Counted from the first letter of the stretch, positions 24,378 to 38,792 are shown. The stretch: 64,000 bases of DNA from Artemia franciscana (GCF_032884065.1 NC_088873.1:33328227-33392226); one strand, 5' to 3'. The notes: generated from the letters alone by a model not told the origin. Numbers and translations: made by a program.

Positions 24378-26354
24378 GCTGGTCATCCCACCGCATACAC
24401 TGAGTTTATAGCTACAAATTCAAGAAAATCAGGGAAGCGAAAACAAAATGAAATTCGGGAAAATGTATCTGATGAAACTGAAAATGAAACTGTAAAAGGG
24501 GAATTCTTTGGAAAGAAGCTAAGATCCACGAAAGAACAAGCTAACCAGTTGATCATGGACTATGTTGTGACAGATATGCGACCATTAAGCACTGTGAATA
24601 GTGAAGCTTTCAAAAGCATGATTTTAGGTCTCAATCCGTATGTTGGCCCAATAATGTCTAGAGAGACGTTAGCAAAAAAGATCGACCAATCGCTGTTCGA
24701 TACAAAGAAAAGAATTACTGAGATTTTGGAGAAAACCGATTACGTCACAATGACTTGCGATATCTGGTCTAGCAGCAACCGGAGTTTCATGGGTGTTACT
24801 GCTCATGTCTTAGATGGTAACAATCGTTTTTTGCCAATGATTCTTGCTGTTAGAAGATTTAAAGGTTCACATACGTTTGACAGAATAACTGAAATGATCT
24901 TCAGCATTTTTCGAGAGTACGGTTTGGACACCAATTTAGAAAAAGTGAGAGCTATTGTGACGGACAATGCATCAAATTTTGTAAAAGCATTCAAACAAAA
25001 TGCAAAGCTTACCATTGAGCCACAGATTGAAGAAGGTGACTCGGATACAGACATTGATTTTCAAGAGGGAGAGCCAGATAATATCGAGACAACTGATTTG
25101 CACGAAATTTTTGATACTTATGGACGTGTCGGTTTAGTGTCACCATCAGTCAACATAAGTGAATCTGCTACCACAACTTTTTCTCTTGTATGTGAAGATA
25201 GTGGCAGTGTGAATCACGCTTTAGCTTCTGACAATAAACCAGGAACGGAAACTTTGAGTGACAACAGTGACCATGTTCATAAGTTTCCAGGTGAAGGGTC
25301 TGAGTACGAGCTGGAGATGTATTTGCCACAGCATTTTCGCTGTTGCAGCCACACGCTGAACCTGTTGGCAACAACTGATGCAAAGCACGCCTTAGAAAAA
25401 GACCTTAACTTCAGGAGAGCACTGTTAAACGTCAGAGCAAAGTGTCAGTCAGTGTGGAATTCATTAAGCCACAGCTCAAAGAATAACGATCTTGTCATGG
25501 ATGTTTTTGAGAAAAAGTTGATACGCCCTAATGCTACAAGATGGAACTCTGAATATGATGCACTGAAAAGAATTCTTGAATGCCAACAAGCTGGAAAACT
25601 GACCACGGTTTGCGACGTACTAAAGAAACCAAGATTTAAGCAAAATGAGATAGACTTTCTAATCGTATATGTCTCTGTACTGGAACCTATAGCAATAGCC
25701 CTTGACATGCTCCAGGTAGAAGACAAAGCTTTTTTCGGGATAATTTTCCCTACTGTTCGGTCACTGGAAAGAAAGCTGCAAAAGCTCCAGCTATCTGTCA
25801 AGTATACAAAGGCACTGGCTGGGACCCTGTTAGAAGGACTTAAGCAAAGGTTTCCATTCCTCTGTGGACCTCCATCTCTTTATGCTGACTACCACCTGGC
25901 CACCAGTTCTCATCCCTATTTTAAAGATAAATTTGTAAGAGATGAAGACAAGGAGACTGTTGTGAGAATGCTTGTGAACGAGGCAAAGGCATTAGGAAGT
26001 AAACAGAGTACCAGCAAAGACATAGTTGGATCTGAGTTACTGAGATCTCCACAGAATTTCTTTGAAATGTCTGACGAAGAGGAAGCCACCATTCAGTCGG
26101 ATGAAATGAAAACAACAAGAGTTGAAGTCTTGCGTTATCTAAGTGACTCTAGACAAGATGTGTCAGTTTTGAGACACTATCCTATGGTGGAGTTGGTTTT
26201 TCGGAAGTTCAACTGCATACCACCTACATCAGCGCCAGTGGAGCGTCTTTTTTCGAAGGGGAGAGTGATTCTCTGTCCAAGGCGTAGCTCCTTGGCAGAT
26301 CACAGGTTCGAAAGCCTGGTTCTTCTCAAAGCTAATAGGAGCCTAAAAATTTAA
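24378..26354 (+). CDS. hAT transposase exon 2: catalytic and dimerisation domains
   Basis: 658 codons continue exon 1 in phase 0 from AGHPTAYTEF, giving a 711-residue transposase with no stop or frameshift. The RNase-H-like core has D181 in TCDIWSS and D249 in VTDNASN, near the positions known for Hermes. A candidate third acid is E636 in VEVLRYL. The insertion domain includes CCSHTLNLL and TRWNSEYDAL. An acidic Ser-rich loop lies around 25,040-25,290. The C-terminal hAT dimerisation block is near residue 673 (SAPVERLFSKGRVI). The exon follows acceptor ttttattttcag. The protein cuts and pastes the element by binding its ends. Catalytic boxes look intact; activity is not shown. Confidence 0.92.
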   Translation, partial: AGHPTAYTEFIATNSRKSGKRKQNEIRENVSDETENETVKGEFFGKKLRSTKEQANQLIMDYVVTDMRPLSTVNSEAFKSMILGLNPYVGPIMSRETLAKKIDQSLFDTKKRITEILEKTDYVTMTCDIWSSSNRSFMGVTAHVLDGNNRFLPMILAVRRFKGSHTFDRITEMIFSIFREYGLDTNLEKVRAIVTDNASNFVKAFKQNAKLTIEPQIEEGDSDTDIDFQEGEPDNIETTDLHEIFDTYGRVGLVSPSVNISESATTTFSLVCEDSGSVNHALASDNKPGTETLSDNSDHVHKFPGEGSEYELEMYLPQHFRCCSHTLNLLATTDAKHALEKDLNFRRALLNVRAKCQSVWNSLSHSSKNNDLVMDVFEKKLIRPNATRWNSEYDALKRILECQQAGKLTTVCDVLKKPRFKQNEIDFLIVYVSVLEPIAIALDMLQVEDKAFFGIIFPTVRSLERKLQKLQLSVKYTKALAGTLLEGLKQRFPFLCGPPSLYADYHLATSSHPYFKDKFVRDEDKETVVRMLVNEAKALGSKQSTSKDIVGSELLRSPQNFFEMSDEEEATIQSDEMKTTRVEVLRYLSDSRQDVSVLRHYPMVELVFRKFNCIPPTSAPVERLFSKGRVILCPRRSSLADHRFESLVLLKANRSLKI

Positions 26355-28722
<2,368 letters not shown>

Positions 28723-28740
28723 CTATGTCATACTAGAGTA

Positions 28741-28891
28741 AGTACTTGATACTTTAAGTAAAATTTTGGTATGTACTTGATACTTGATACTTAAGTAAGA
28801 ATTGGAAGAGTACTTATTACTTGATACTTAAGTAAAAAAACAATGAGTACTTAATACTTGATACTTAAGTAAAAAATTGGAGTACTTGTTG
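28741..28891. promoter_or_regulatory. right subterminal repeats of hAT
   Basis: Three perfect TACTTAAGTA palindromes at 28,788, 28,825 and 28,862, spaced exactly 37 bp, each within tacttgatacttaagtaa, plus near copies. They mirror 19,755-19,925. Confidence 0.65.
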
Positions 28892-28899
28892 CAGCACTG

Positions 28900-28907
28900 G
28901 TATCAAC
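28900..28907. repeat. target site duplication, right (gtatcaac)
   Basis: An exact match to 19,739-19,746, abutting the right terminal inverted repeat. Confidence 0.92.
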
Positions 28908-29578
28908 TAAACATACAGAACTTCACAAGAAACATAGCTAAGCATAAAATGTCAAGCATAGTGAGCCTATTTACGAAAGAAAAGTTTCGACAGTTTCATA
29001 ATAACTAGAGGAAAAAACCTTAATAATTATTTATTGCAAAAATAGCAAATAACAAAGAGTTGACAAAAAAAAGAAGAGCATACAATTATTCAATTATTAG
29101 ATAAGTGACAGCGAAAATAACAACGATTCAAAAACAAAAGTGCAGAACAAAGAAATGTGCGGTTACAAGACTTGCAAAAAGAAGATCAGAGCAAGTCAAA
29201 ATTCGAAGGGAAGAACAAATGTGTTTAAAGCGGCTCTATAATAGCTAGAGGACGAAAATGCAAATAAACAATTGCCCAAAATCAACAAATTGGAATAACA
29301 AATGAGACAAGATAAAGAGGACGGCCAGAAAATTGTAAATTCACGAGTGAAAATGGACAAACTAGACCAAAAAATGTAACAGGATTAATTCGAGCAGCAG
29401 TAGTAAAGGGTATTCAATAAATGTCTGAAGTAACAATATACAAAAATGAACAAAGAAATGTGAGGTTAGAATACTAGTTAAAACGATAGTTACAACGATT
29501 CAAAGCCGAAACTGAAGAGCAACATATTTTTGATTGAAATTACGAGAGGCAGTGAGCAAGAGAGTATCAGAATGTGTC
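28908..29578 (+). repeat. dispersed repeat, second copy (matches 35,742-36,400)
   Basis: Collinear with the uninterrupted copy: acttcacaagaaacata, a run around gtttcataataac.agagg, tgcagaacaaagaaatgtgc, gaggacgaaaatg and gcagtgagcaagagag all match in order. It is cut off at about 29,578 where a LINE begins. Confidence 0.75.
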
Positions 29579-30945
29579 AAAAGTGCCTGGTATTGATGGA
29601 GTTGTTAGCAAACACTTTCGCATTGCATCTTCACTACTCCTAGAGCACATCACTGTGCTCCTCCAGATGTGTATTGATTCGGGAGCTGTAACTAAATTAT
29701 TTTGTTGCGATGTTGTTAAGAACACTTTGAAAAAAGGGGGAAAACCTGAATTTGTGCACTAGTTATTGCCCCATTACAGTGTGGGAACTTTAAGTAAGGT
29801 TTTAGAACGCATGTTACTCTCTGAATTGGTGCCTAAATGAAAAGTTGGAAAACGCCAGTTCAGTTTTCGTAAAAGAATGTGTTTTGCGTTTTTGTAGAGG
29901 CTAATTAAAAAAATTATAGCAAAAGATCATGCTCAAAATCTTTTTTTTATGCAGTGTCGATACCACCACTCTTGATTCCGTTGTACATTTTAAACTTTTT
30001 CTAGCACATATAGTTCAACTCGCATAAAACTGTAAGATGGAAGTTTATCATCACCTTTACGCCTTTTCAAAGGTGTAAGGCAGGGTTTGGTTCTGAGTGC
30101 CTTGCTTTATAATACCCTGATTCAAACTATTACGAAGAGAATAACCGGAGGATTAGTTTTTGACCTAAACCTTATATGTTATACTGACGACTTACTTATG
30201 ATTAGCAGGGATGTTCACACGCTTCAAATAAATCCCAAGTTACTTTTAGGAGGGTATAGATCTGTTGGGTTGTAAGTCTAAGCTTTTAAGACGGAGTTCC
30301 TCATTTATGAGCCTTTCCGTATATGCGGGTTACACAAAAGTGCTGTTGTAGTTGTAGATGACCCATGTTGCACGTCCAAGTCAATCTCTGAAATATCTTG
30401 GTGCTACATGTGGATCTAATATAAAAACAGCGAAAAAATGGCAATTGATAGTCACAACGGAGTTAAGGATAAGTTACTCTAAAGTGGCTTCACTCAAATT
30501 CAGTTTAAATAGAAAAATTTTGTCGCGTATTTATTCAGCAGTTGCTTTACCAGTTATTTATTATGTTTTGCCAATGTGGAAATGGCTATCTATTACAGAT
30601 AAACTTAAGATTAGAACAGCGTTTTTTCAAATACTTGAAGTTTCTCCTCCGACTCCCTCTTCATACCAAAAATAAATACCTGGAGAATGAGTGAGTTATG
30701 CAAAATTTTAGCTCACGTGCCCGAGCTTGAAGATCATGCTCGCTTAAAAGCTCTAAGCAGTCTTTCTAAATGTGTGTGTACATATTTGATCTACTGTGCA
30801 AATTGCTAAATGTTTGATTTCGTGTTTTAAATATGCGTTAATGTGGTTTTTTTGTCAGTTTAATTTTACTTTTCTTTCGTTGTTAATTTACTGCACTCAT
30901 TCTTTTGTTGTTTAGCGGGCTATAAATAAAATTCATTCATTCATA
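29579..30945 (+). pseudogene. 5'-truncated LINE reverse transcriptase
   Basis: It starts abruptly inside RT motif 1 (KVPGIDGVVSKHF), then TLSKVLERML, VRQGLVLSALLYN near 30,075 (degenerate motif B), CYTDDLLMIS near 30,180 (active site) and KYLGATCGS near 30,390. It ends with a Leu-rich thumb. There are several stops. The 3' end is aataaaattcattcattcat, the short tandem tail common in CR1/L2-like LINEs. 5' truncation at the repeat boundary fits target-primed insertion. Confidence 0.75.
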
Positions 30946-30949
30946 ATTA

Positions 30950-33120
30950 TAGTCATAGAGCAGAAAAATTTCAACTATAATTGTTCAATAGCTACCTTCA
31001 ATCAAAATTTTTAATAAGTGGACAGCAAGACCAAGTCGACCTAAGAAGAAGAGGTATAAAGCTGAAAAATACACCAAAACTGAAATTGATTTGATATCAT
31101 GTAACACTTGAAATAGTAACCCAAAGACACATGAAACTAACCACAAATATGGTAGTGCTCTGACAAAAACCATGAACAAACCAACAGATCGCCTGCAATT
31201 TGAACTATAAAAAAACTAAAATTGGCCAAATCATCAACAATCATGAAGTTAAAAAATTCTCGACATAAGCTGCAATGTTATAACGAATATATATATAAAC
31301 AAATATATATGTATGTAAATATATATGTAATATATATGCAAATACATACATCGACAAATACAAGTAAGGTTTTGATCACTTTTTAAATCAAACAACCTTT
31401 CAAAGATGAAAATTGGAAGAAACTTTTTCGATAATTTAACGAATTTTTAAGAAACATTACAGCCTTTAACAAATCTAGAGAAGAGTTTAACAAATCTAGT
31501 GAAAAGTTTAAATATTAGAAGTGGTATGAGGTGAAATTGGGATAGGAAAGAACTAAACACTTACTTTAATAAGGACAAACAATAATTGACCAAATGAAAA
31601 AGTTAAATGGGCAGAGACACGACAAATTATGGCATAGATGTTAAAGTAAGACATAACAAACTTAGAGAAAATTATAATTGGAATATGCCAGTAGTGGTTT
31701 GCAATATGTTATAAAACTAACTTAGTGAAGAATTATGACAAAAGTGCCAGTATTGATTTGCAGAATATTATAAAACTGATAAAAGTTTTTAATTGTTGAG
31801 GTAACCTGACTATTTTGCTTTAATATTTTTTAATACCTTGAATAAATTGAAAAGAAAGTTGAATTAACTTCCCTTTTAATAAAAATAAGTAAGACTTAAG
31901 AAAAAAGAAATTGAAACTAGGCATTCAAAGTGTAAGCCTGTAGTTTTGTTTAAGCGTATCATAATTATGTAAGGAGAAGGATTATAAGCTTTAGGACGTT
32001 AAATTATGTCATTGATATTACCAAAATTATCATAGTTCTAGGTGTAAGAATAAAATAAGAGACACAAAGGAATATAGTACTATCGATGTAGATCAATAAC
32101 CATTCCGCGATGAAGGGAATATAAGGATGAGTTTTAAAACATTTAAAAACAAAATCACACTTCAAAAAATGAATTTCAACATAAACTATCATAAAAATTG
32201 GAGATTAGTCTGAATGATGAAAACATCATTCTACGACGGGAATTGGGATATGTAAAATACAGCCCTATAATTCCCTCTATAAAATCCATGGATTTCAAAA
32301 AATTTATTTTGCAATCCGATTTCGAAATATTGAAAAAAAACATTCTTTCTTTAAGTATTCAATACATTCGTTAATAAATATGATGAAAAAAAGCCAGCCT
32401 TTTAGAATTAAGCAACTTTTTGTTGCTCAAGTCGTGAATGGCATAAATTTAAATGCACTCCATAAGTAAGGGATATCTTATCAAGATGAAAAGAACAATG
32501 TTGTGAAATAACACAAATATTAATTGCATAAATTTGAATATATATGAATCTATGTCTTGTCAATTCCATAAAAGGCCAACATCTTATCAAGATGAAAATA
32601 CCTGCGATATTACAGAGTCGTGATATCTTGTTTAGACGGAGGTCATACAACGCAAAAGGGCGGAATATATACGTAAGGACAGAAAGCTTTAGATACTCAG
32701 TCAAGTTTTAGTCTTGAGAGTATTTTGAAATAATATATAGACATATCTTTAAACCTGAATTTATGCTAGTCTGTATACTCAGTCTATTGAAGTGCATTTA
32801 TCGGAAAAAATGGTATGGAAGCACTAAAATAAATTAACTGTTTGTCATATCACGTTTGTTTATGTATCCAGATACCAAGTATTATTCTCGTAATCCCTTA
32901 GAACGCTCAGTAGGGAATCTGCATCGAAGTTAACATAATAAGGCCCGTTCCACCTTTAATATGATTCTCTTGTCAAAAATATTAGATATTATCTACAGTT
33001 TATCACTACCTTAATAACTCACTTAACCCCCGTATTTAATACATCCATAAAATAAACCGTCTTAAAAATGACATTCCCCTATAAATAAACCCAACGCGTT
33101 TGATACTTGTGACCATTTGA
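30950..33120. other. long AT-rich stretch without a supported gene
   Basis: A basic frame on the + strand near 30,993-31,110 follows an acceptor-like ttcaatag but ends quickly. Antisense frames at 30,985-31,179 and 32,408-32,704 have no recognisable motif. A diverged copy of the repeat found at 38,250-38,440 lies at about 32,025-32,190 (tagttctaggtg... through caataaccattccg). Confidence 0.5.
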
Positions 33121-33124
33121 TCTT

Positions 33125-34190
33125 ATTGAAGAAATTAGAAGATTGAGATATTGTGTACGCAGGAATGTGTTCCGACTGTTTGCTTCTTAATGATCGAGTC
33201 CTTTTTTGTGAAATCAAAGGTACATCAATATATCATAACTTAAGATGTGAAGTCCCACAGAGGTTCCCCTTGGGACCACTTTTGTTTACGATATATGTAA
33301 ATGACCTATATTTAGCACTTGGTGGACTGTATTTTGATGTTGGAAGAGCCCAAATACAACGGAACCCTAATCAAGCTTTATTGCGGTTTGCGGATGATAC
33401 ATGTCTTACGGTGGCAGCAAGAACAGAAAGTGGATTATTAACTGAATAGAGGTAGTATATCAAGGAAAGAAAAGTAGATAAGTGTTAATCACCTTAAGGT
33501 AAAATATCAGAAATCTCTTTGGGTAATTTTTTCTAGACCACCCGATTATTATCCTTGGTTAAAGGAGTTAAATGTCAGATCTTACCGTATTGCGCGTGTA
33601 CCGCCTGTGAAATATCTTGAAATACCGTCTGTGAAGTATATAAAATGTATATAATCTAAAATTCTCGGAATATAGGGATTCTTAGGAGGTTGAAATATTA
33701 CATCCCAGATAATATACTTAGATTGGTGTATTTTTTTATTGTCCACCCTTATTTGATTGATTTTTGTTCGGTTTGGTCATCTACTTTTCAAACACATTTG
33801 AAGTCATTACGTGCTTTCTAAAATTCCGCGATTCTGGTTCTTTTTGGTTGTGATAATCGTATATCAGTTAGAGATGGTTGTAGAAAATTAGTATTTTACC
33901 AGTTTCAGGTCTTTTTCATTTTTATAAGGCTCTATTTATGTTTGATATATTGCACAGAAATGCACCTGAATATTTGGTTTGAAGGTTTGAGACAGATGAG
34001 CCTGAATATGAGACAAGGAATTTGTCAGCGATTTCAAAACTGATTAAAAATTCTACAAGAACTACATTTTCCATTCAACATGTTCGTGCTTCTATATGGG
34101 AACACCTTTGTTATGATGTAGTTTAAGAGACTGATAGGCCGACTTTTTGTGGATTGCTTAGGGACCATTGTTTTGTTATTTATGATTTAT
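33125..34190 (+). pseudogene. LINE reverse-transcriptase remnant
   Basis: 33,153-33,449 reads CEVPQRFPLGPLLFTIYVNDL (degenerate G-V-P-Q-G-S motif B) and RFADDTCLTVA (active site). Later broken frames carry ILPVSGLFHFYKALF-like and FETDEPEYETRNL-like patterns up to about 34,190. It resembles the CR1/Jockey group. It is 5'-truncated, with many stops. A CT-rich tail at 34,439-34,457 may mark the 3' end. Confidence 0.75.
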
Positions 34191-35300
34191 AATTCTTATT
34201 TCTTTATATATAGATAAAGTAGGGAAATAGTGCATAAGAGTGTTGTTATATTAGGCTAGTGTAGTACAGGATCTCAAGCGGTGACTTTTTTTGCTTTTTT
34301 TGTTTTGCTTATTTTTGCTTTTTAGGGGAATCCATTGATAATTAATTTGTTTTGTAGTTTCGAGAATGGCCGCACAAGCCATTAGGCTTTTTGGCAAATT
34401 TTTCTTCTTTGTATTTCTTTCTGATTTTTTAAAATAAATTCTCTCCCTCTCTCTCTTAAAAAGAAAATAATAATTCAGTAGGAAAAATCAAAAGTCAAAC
34501 TTCTAGTTTTCTGGATTCTAAAATCATTTATTCCTTTGGCTAATTCTTAAATTTTTTGTAGATTTGTTTTCAAATGTGTCATGTATTTAAGAATTTAACC
34601 CCCCCCCCCTAGTAAAGACCTTGCCAAGGCTCTTGAGGGCACACCTCAACTTTTATGTCTGTTTGCCGGTAGGCATGTGAAATTAATACATTATGCTACA
34701 CAGTTAAATTGTAGCTATGGAAGTGGCACTTTTAACCCCCAAAGGAACAACTTTATACAAGAGCAGGCTAAAATACTATTAAATAAAAAATTAGTTTCCC
34801 ATTTCCAGGAGCCATAATTTCACAGGGTGGCATAGTAAATTATATGGGAAAAGATATGTGATTATTAGATCCCTCCTTCAAACTTTAAACCCTAGCTGCA
34901 TCCCTGTATCCATTGTGCCTAGCATGGATTTGTCAGTAAGAAACCATTTAATAACAATGTAAATTATGGTTTTGAATATTGAATATCTATCTATATCTTC
35001 AACTTTTCTAATCATACTTTTCTATATTTCTGTTCATGTAACTAAACCGGCTTAAAATATTTTTACTGTCAAGACAAGAACTTCATTTGGTTTACCTGTT
35101 TCTCCGTTATCCGATAATAACATTGACCTAAATATTGACCGGCTGATATATTAACCGTCGGGCCCTAATCTTGAAGCTTGCCGTGTTCTAAATTTGAATT
35201 TTCATGAAAAATTAGTTTTACTTGTCTCAATTTTCTTACAAGGTCAATTTTCATTTATTTTTTGTGCTTTCTGTTATTAGAGAAAAGATCAAACTCCTTA
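34191..35300. other. no gene seen; short match to the left flank of the LTR element
   Basis: AT-rich. 35,092-35,123 (ctccgttatccgataa) matches bases 5-30 of the window, directly left of the 5' LTR. A C-run and a ttgccggtaggc block lie near 34,600-34,670. Confidence 0.5.
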
Positions 35301-35307
35301 TAGCGTC

Positions 35308-36440
35308 CTGAAGGCCCAGTATTGGGATCACGTTTGAAAAGACAAGATTCGGCTTTTCGAAGGGATTATTTCTATGTCACATACAAGAACTAAAATGGAA
35401 TGAGGAGGTGTTGTAATTAGAATGAGGCAAGTGAATTAAAGCGAGACAAAATTGAAGCAAAACGACAAGTCAGAGAATTTAAAAAAAGAAAGAAAACTAG
35501 CTACAATGCTTTGCGCAAAAATAATCAGCATTGAAGTTCCTAGTTGACCGTCGCCAAACCATAGATCTCCTTGTATAACATCTTTGTATAAAATTGAATG
35601 AAAAAATTATTGATAGAATATATATACAACAAACCAACTATCGTAGGATCCAATGCGACTTTCGGGAAAATATGACGATTTTTAATAATGCTTGTGTAAC
35701 GATAATATTGCTTTCATTAATAGTTTTAATTTAGCCAGAAATTCACAACAAACATATCTGAGTGTAAAATGTTAAGCATAGTGAGCATATTTAGGAAAGA
35801 TATTTTCATCAGTTTCATAATAACAAGAGGAAAAAACCACAAATTAATATTTATTGAGAAATCCACAAATTACAACGGGTTCACAGCAAAAGAGAAGAAC
35901 ATTCAAATATTCGATTATTAGATAAGCGGGAGCAAAAATTACAACGAGTCCAAAACAGAAGTGCAGAACAAAGAAATGTGCAGTTACAAGATATGCAAAT
36001 ACGAGGATCAGAACGAATCAAAACTCGAAGTGATGAACAGGGAAGGTGTTTAAAGCAGTTCCATAATACCTGGAGGACGAAAATGAAAATGAACAATTGC
36101 TAAAAATCAACAAAATAGAACAGCAAAAGAGACAGGACAAAAACGACCAGAAGATCGTAATTTCACGAGTGAAAATGAACAAACTAGACCATGAAATGTG
36201 ACAAATTAATTCGATTAGCTAGAGTAAAGGGCATTAAAATAATATCTGAAGTAACAATATATAAAAAAGAATAAATTAATGTTTGGAAATAATACTTGTC
36301 AAAACAACAGTTACTACGATTCAAAACGGAAATTAAAGAGCAAAATATTTGCGATTAAAAGACGAGTGGCAGCGAGCAAGAAAGAATCAGGATCAGTCAA
36401 AACAAAAGCTAAGAACAAAGGAATGTGCCTTTAGAAGAAA
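35308..36440 (+). repeat. dispersed repeat, uninterrupted reference copy
   Basis: About 1.13 kb matching, in order, 9,858-10,298, 14,259-14,470, 19,216-19,470 and 28,908-29,578. In the + frame several segments read as basic, Gln/Arg-rich helical peptide (for example LDKREQKLQRVQNRSAEQRN near 35,920, and LKDEWQRARKNQDQSKQ near 36,355), though stops intervene. Such sequence resembles the charged region upstream of the helicase in some arthropod Helitrons. No Rep or helicase motif is present, so the class is left open. Confidence 0.65.
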
Positions 36441-36509
36441 TTCATTTTCACTGTATTCATATTCCAGTCTGTACCAATAATAGGTCACATGGATTAAATA
36501 CTACCTACA

Positions 36510-37290
36510 TTTTAATTTTATAGGCTGGGCAAAAACAATGAAGACTTTATATGACTGCAAAATACAAGCCGCTTTTGTCACTGAAGCCCACCAAAGACAA
36601 GCGAATAAAAGAAGTTATATTTCCATGTTTGGTATGTGGGAGTGAGTGAGGACGCCTAAAATCAATTTTTGTTATTCCTGTAATAAATTTGGCTAAAGAG
36701 AAGAGGCATTAGAAAGAAATCAAGAAGAACTTGGGGAATGCCCAAATGGTGGCAGTTTTGTAATAAGAGAAAGGACTTTTTGTCGCTATTGGAAAGCGTA
36801 GAGTAAAAAACTTACGCAACAAATGCGAATTTACAAAATGCAAATGCAATCCTCAGTTTCATCTTGATTAAGTTTATTATTTGAGTTAAATTTGTTTATT
36901 TTAAGTTAAATTTATTGCTGCTTAATTGGTTTTTTTATAACATTAATAAAATTTTGCTTATGGCAAATGCTTACTATTTGTCTTAATGACTGTTTTAAAT
37001 TTGCAACAGGATAGCTATTTCAGGTACTTAAGCTGACTTTAATAGGGTTTTCTGTTTATTTACGAAAAACTTTGTGTTTTGATCCGACTCAGTTTTAGGG
37101 AGTTGCTAGCTACGGCTTCAACCCTGACATATTATCGAAAAATCATCCGTTGGAATTTTCTAATGAATTGTAGACGAAAGTATATCATACCATGAACAAC
37201 ATATAGGATTTTTGAGCAATTTTAAATTTCTTGACTGCAGACAGGGGCTAGGTTTTTTTTTAGATATATAACTTTATTCAAAAACAATAC
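36510..37290 (+). repeat. Cys-rich dispersed repeat, copy 1
   Basis: The inverted partner lies at 50,428-51,232. Both begin after ttttaattttatagg and encode, with damage, KxYDCKIQA...EVIFPC...CGSERG, then Cys-rich phrases and a K-C-K-C tail. The later half (tatttacgaaaaactttgtg, cgaaaaatcatccgttggaa) is non-coding. It may derive from a small host or viral-like zinc-binding gene amplified with flanking DNA. Confidence 0.65.
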
Positions 37291-37328
37291 TTTCAACGAT
37301 TCTGACGACTACAAAATGTAAGCAGTTT

Positions 37329-37547
37329 TTGGCACTCAAGCCAGTTGAAGAGGAGCCTAAAAAGGAATTTGTTGTATTTCCATGTTTTATTTGTGGAAAT
37401 GAAAGAGGAAATTATAAAAAAAAATTTGTATCCTGCAAAAAATTTGGCTATAGAGAAGATTTATTGCAACAAAATCAAAATGATCCTGGGGAATTTCCAA
37501 ATTGGGACAATTGTATCATCAAAGAGAGATTTTTGTCGCCATTGTAG
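37329..37547 (+). CDS. short Cys-rich ORF, possible zinc-binding peptide
   Basis: 72 codons: an acidic/basic start, then FPCFICGNERGNYKKKFVSC, FGYREDLLQQNQNDPG and NWDNCIIKERF. The Cys spacing (C-x2-C, then single C, then C) and the related copies at 36,600-36,870, at 40,190-40,260 (PGKCPNGDNCVIKECIF) and antisense at 50,900-51,200 show a repeated coding module. The frame appears to shift at the end: the next frame continues FCRHCR and a C-x-C tail. It is probably a broken family member rather than a complete gene. I do not recognise the family. Confidence 0.4.
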   Translation: MALKPVEEEPKKEFVVFPCFICGNERGNYKKKFVSCKKFGYREDLLQQNQNDPGEFPNWDNCIIKERFLSPL

Positions 37548-37649
37548 GTGACAGAGAAAGGAATTCTTAAGCAGCAAATGTACATTCATACGATGCTCAT
37601 GCAATGTTCATTGTCTGGAGCAGGGGCTAAGTTTCTTTTTTCGGTAGGT

Positions 37650-38440
37650 AACTTTATTCAAAAACAATACTATCAAGCAGATTCTGAAGACTGCAAAATA
37701 TAAGCAGCTTATATGGGAAGTTTATAGTATTTTATGTAGAAATGAAAGAGGTAAATTAGAAATAAATTTTGGCTCGTCGTACCAGAGATTTGGTTCTAGA
37801 GAAGCTTTATCACAACAACAAAATCAAGATGATCCTAAAGAATAAATAGTGATATATCCTTGTTCTGTCCTTGGAAAGGATAGAAAGGCACTAGAAGCAC
37901 ATTTCATCAGAACTGCAGTAAATGACTTGAAAGAAATCCAGAAAATCCTGGGAAATGCCGAAAGGGGGACAATTCTGTCATTAGAGAGTGCCATTTGGGT
38001 CACTCATGTAGGTGGCATAGAATAAACAAGTTAAAATGAAATAAAAAATCAACTGCCTGTGATGCGTGGTCTATAAAGAATATCATACCAATACGATAAA
38101 GAAGAAAGTTTCAATAAGAAAACCACAATTGTAACTTGGTATTCACATTATATATTTGTAATTATGTTCAAGAACATTATATTAATATTATGTGTAGCAA
38201 TATAAGCTTTAACTCAATAAACTGTAACGTTAACATGCTCAGTGAATACTATTTTGAATACCATGGTTCTGGGTGCAGGAACGAAAAATAAAAGAACACA
38301 AAAGAACATCGTACTGTAGATTTAGATCAATAGCAATTCCGCAGGTGAAAGAAAATATAAGAATGAATATATAAAACATTAATGAACTCCTAGAGAGAGA
38401 GAAGCTTTATTAAATTCACAACAACAAAATCAATTAGCAA
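37650..38440 (+). repeat. Cys-rich module remnant and repeat unit left of ankyrin gene
   Basis: 37,870-38,380 matches 40,490-40,985 along its length: aaatccagaa, gggaaatgccgaaagggg, the noncoding ggtctataaagaatatc, and tggttctgggtgcaggaac. 38,332-38,440 (caattccgca... to aaaatcaatta) matches 39,968-40,170 on the other side of the ankyrin gene, with extra AT-rich filler on that side. Confidence 0.7.
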
Positions 38441-38777
38441 ACAAAACAATTAGTTCCAAACTCTAAAGCAAGGTGTCAGAGTAGTAAATTTTAAATACAA
38501 CATCACAAAATCTTTAATTTAAATATTTTAGAAAGAGTATCTTCATTAGAAAACCTCACTTTTCAGATCATAATCGTTACCACATTTATCAAAACTAATA
38601 GGAATTCTAATGAGTATACTGATATGTGACCATAGTGCTCAATACAACAATAACAGTTTGTTCATCAATTTAAATGGTATGATGTAATGCTCCTGTGTTA
38701 CCCGTAACCTAGGCTAATGATGTAATTTAGTTAAAATCATTACGGAGGGCATGCACATCATACGAGTGCAGGAGTCA

Positions 38778-38785
38778 TGACGTCA
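38778..38785. promoter_or_regulatory. CRE-like palindrome TGACGTCA
   Basis: A perfect cAMP-response-element palindrome 7 bp upstream of a TATA-like tatatatt (38,793-38,800) and 76 bp upstream of the ankyrin start codon. Sequence match only; binding not shown. Confidence 0.5.
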
Positions 38786-38792
38786 TCATCCC

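Noticed and set aside
25445-25801. 118-codon frame antisense to the transposase
   Set aside because: Shadow of the clearly coding + strand hAT exon.
30985-31179. Hydrophobic 64-codon minus-strand frame resembling membrane segments
   Set aside because: The + strand is equally open in a basic frame; hydrophobicity follows from AT-rich antisense composition. No motif.
32408-32704. 98-codon minus-strand frame
   Set aside because: No motif, low-complexity flanks and two internal copies of atcttatcaagatgaaaa; more likely repeat DNA.
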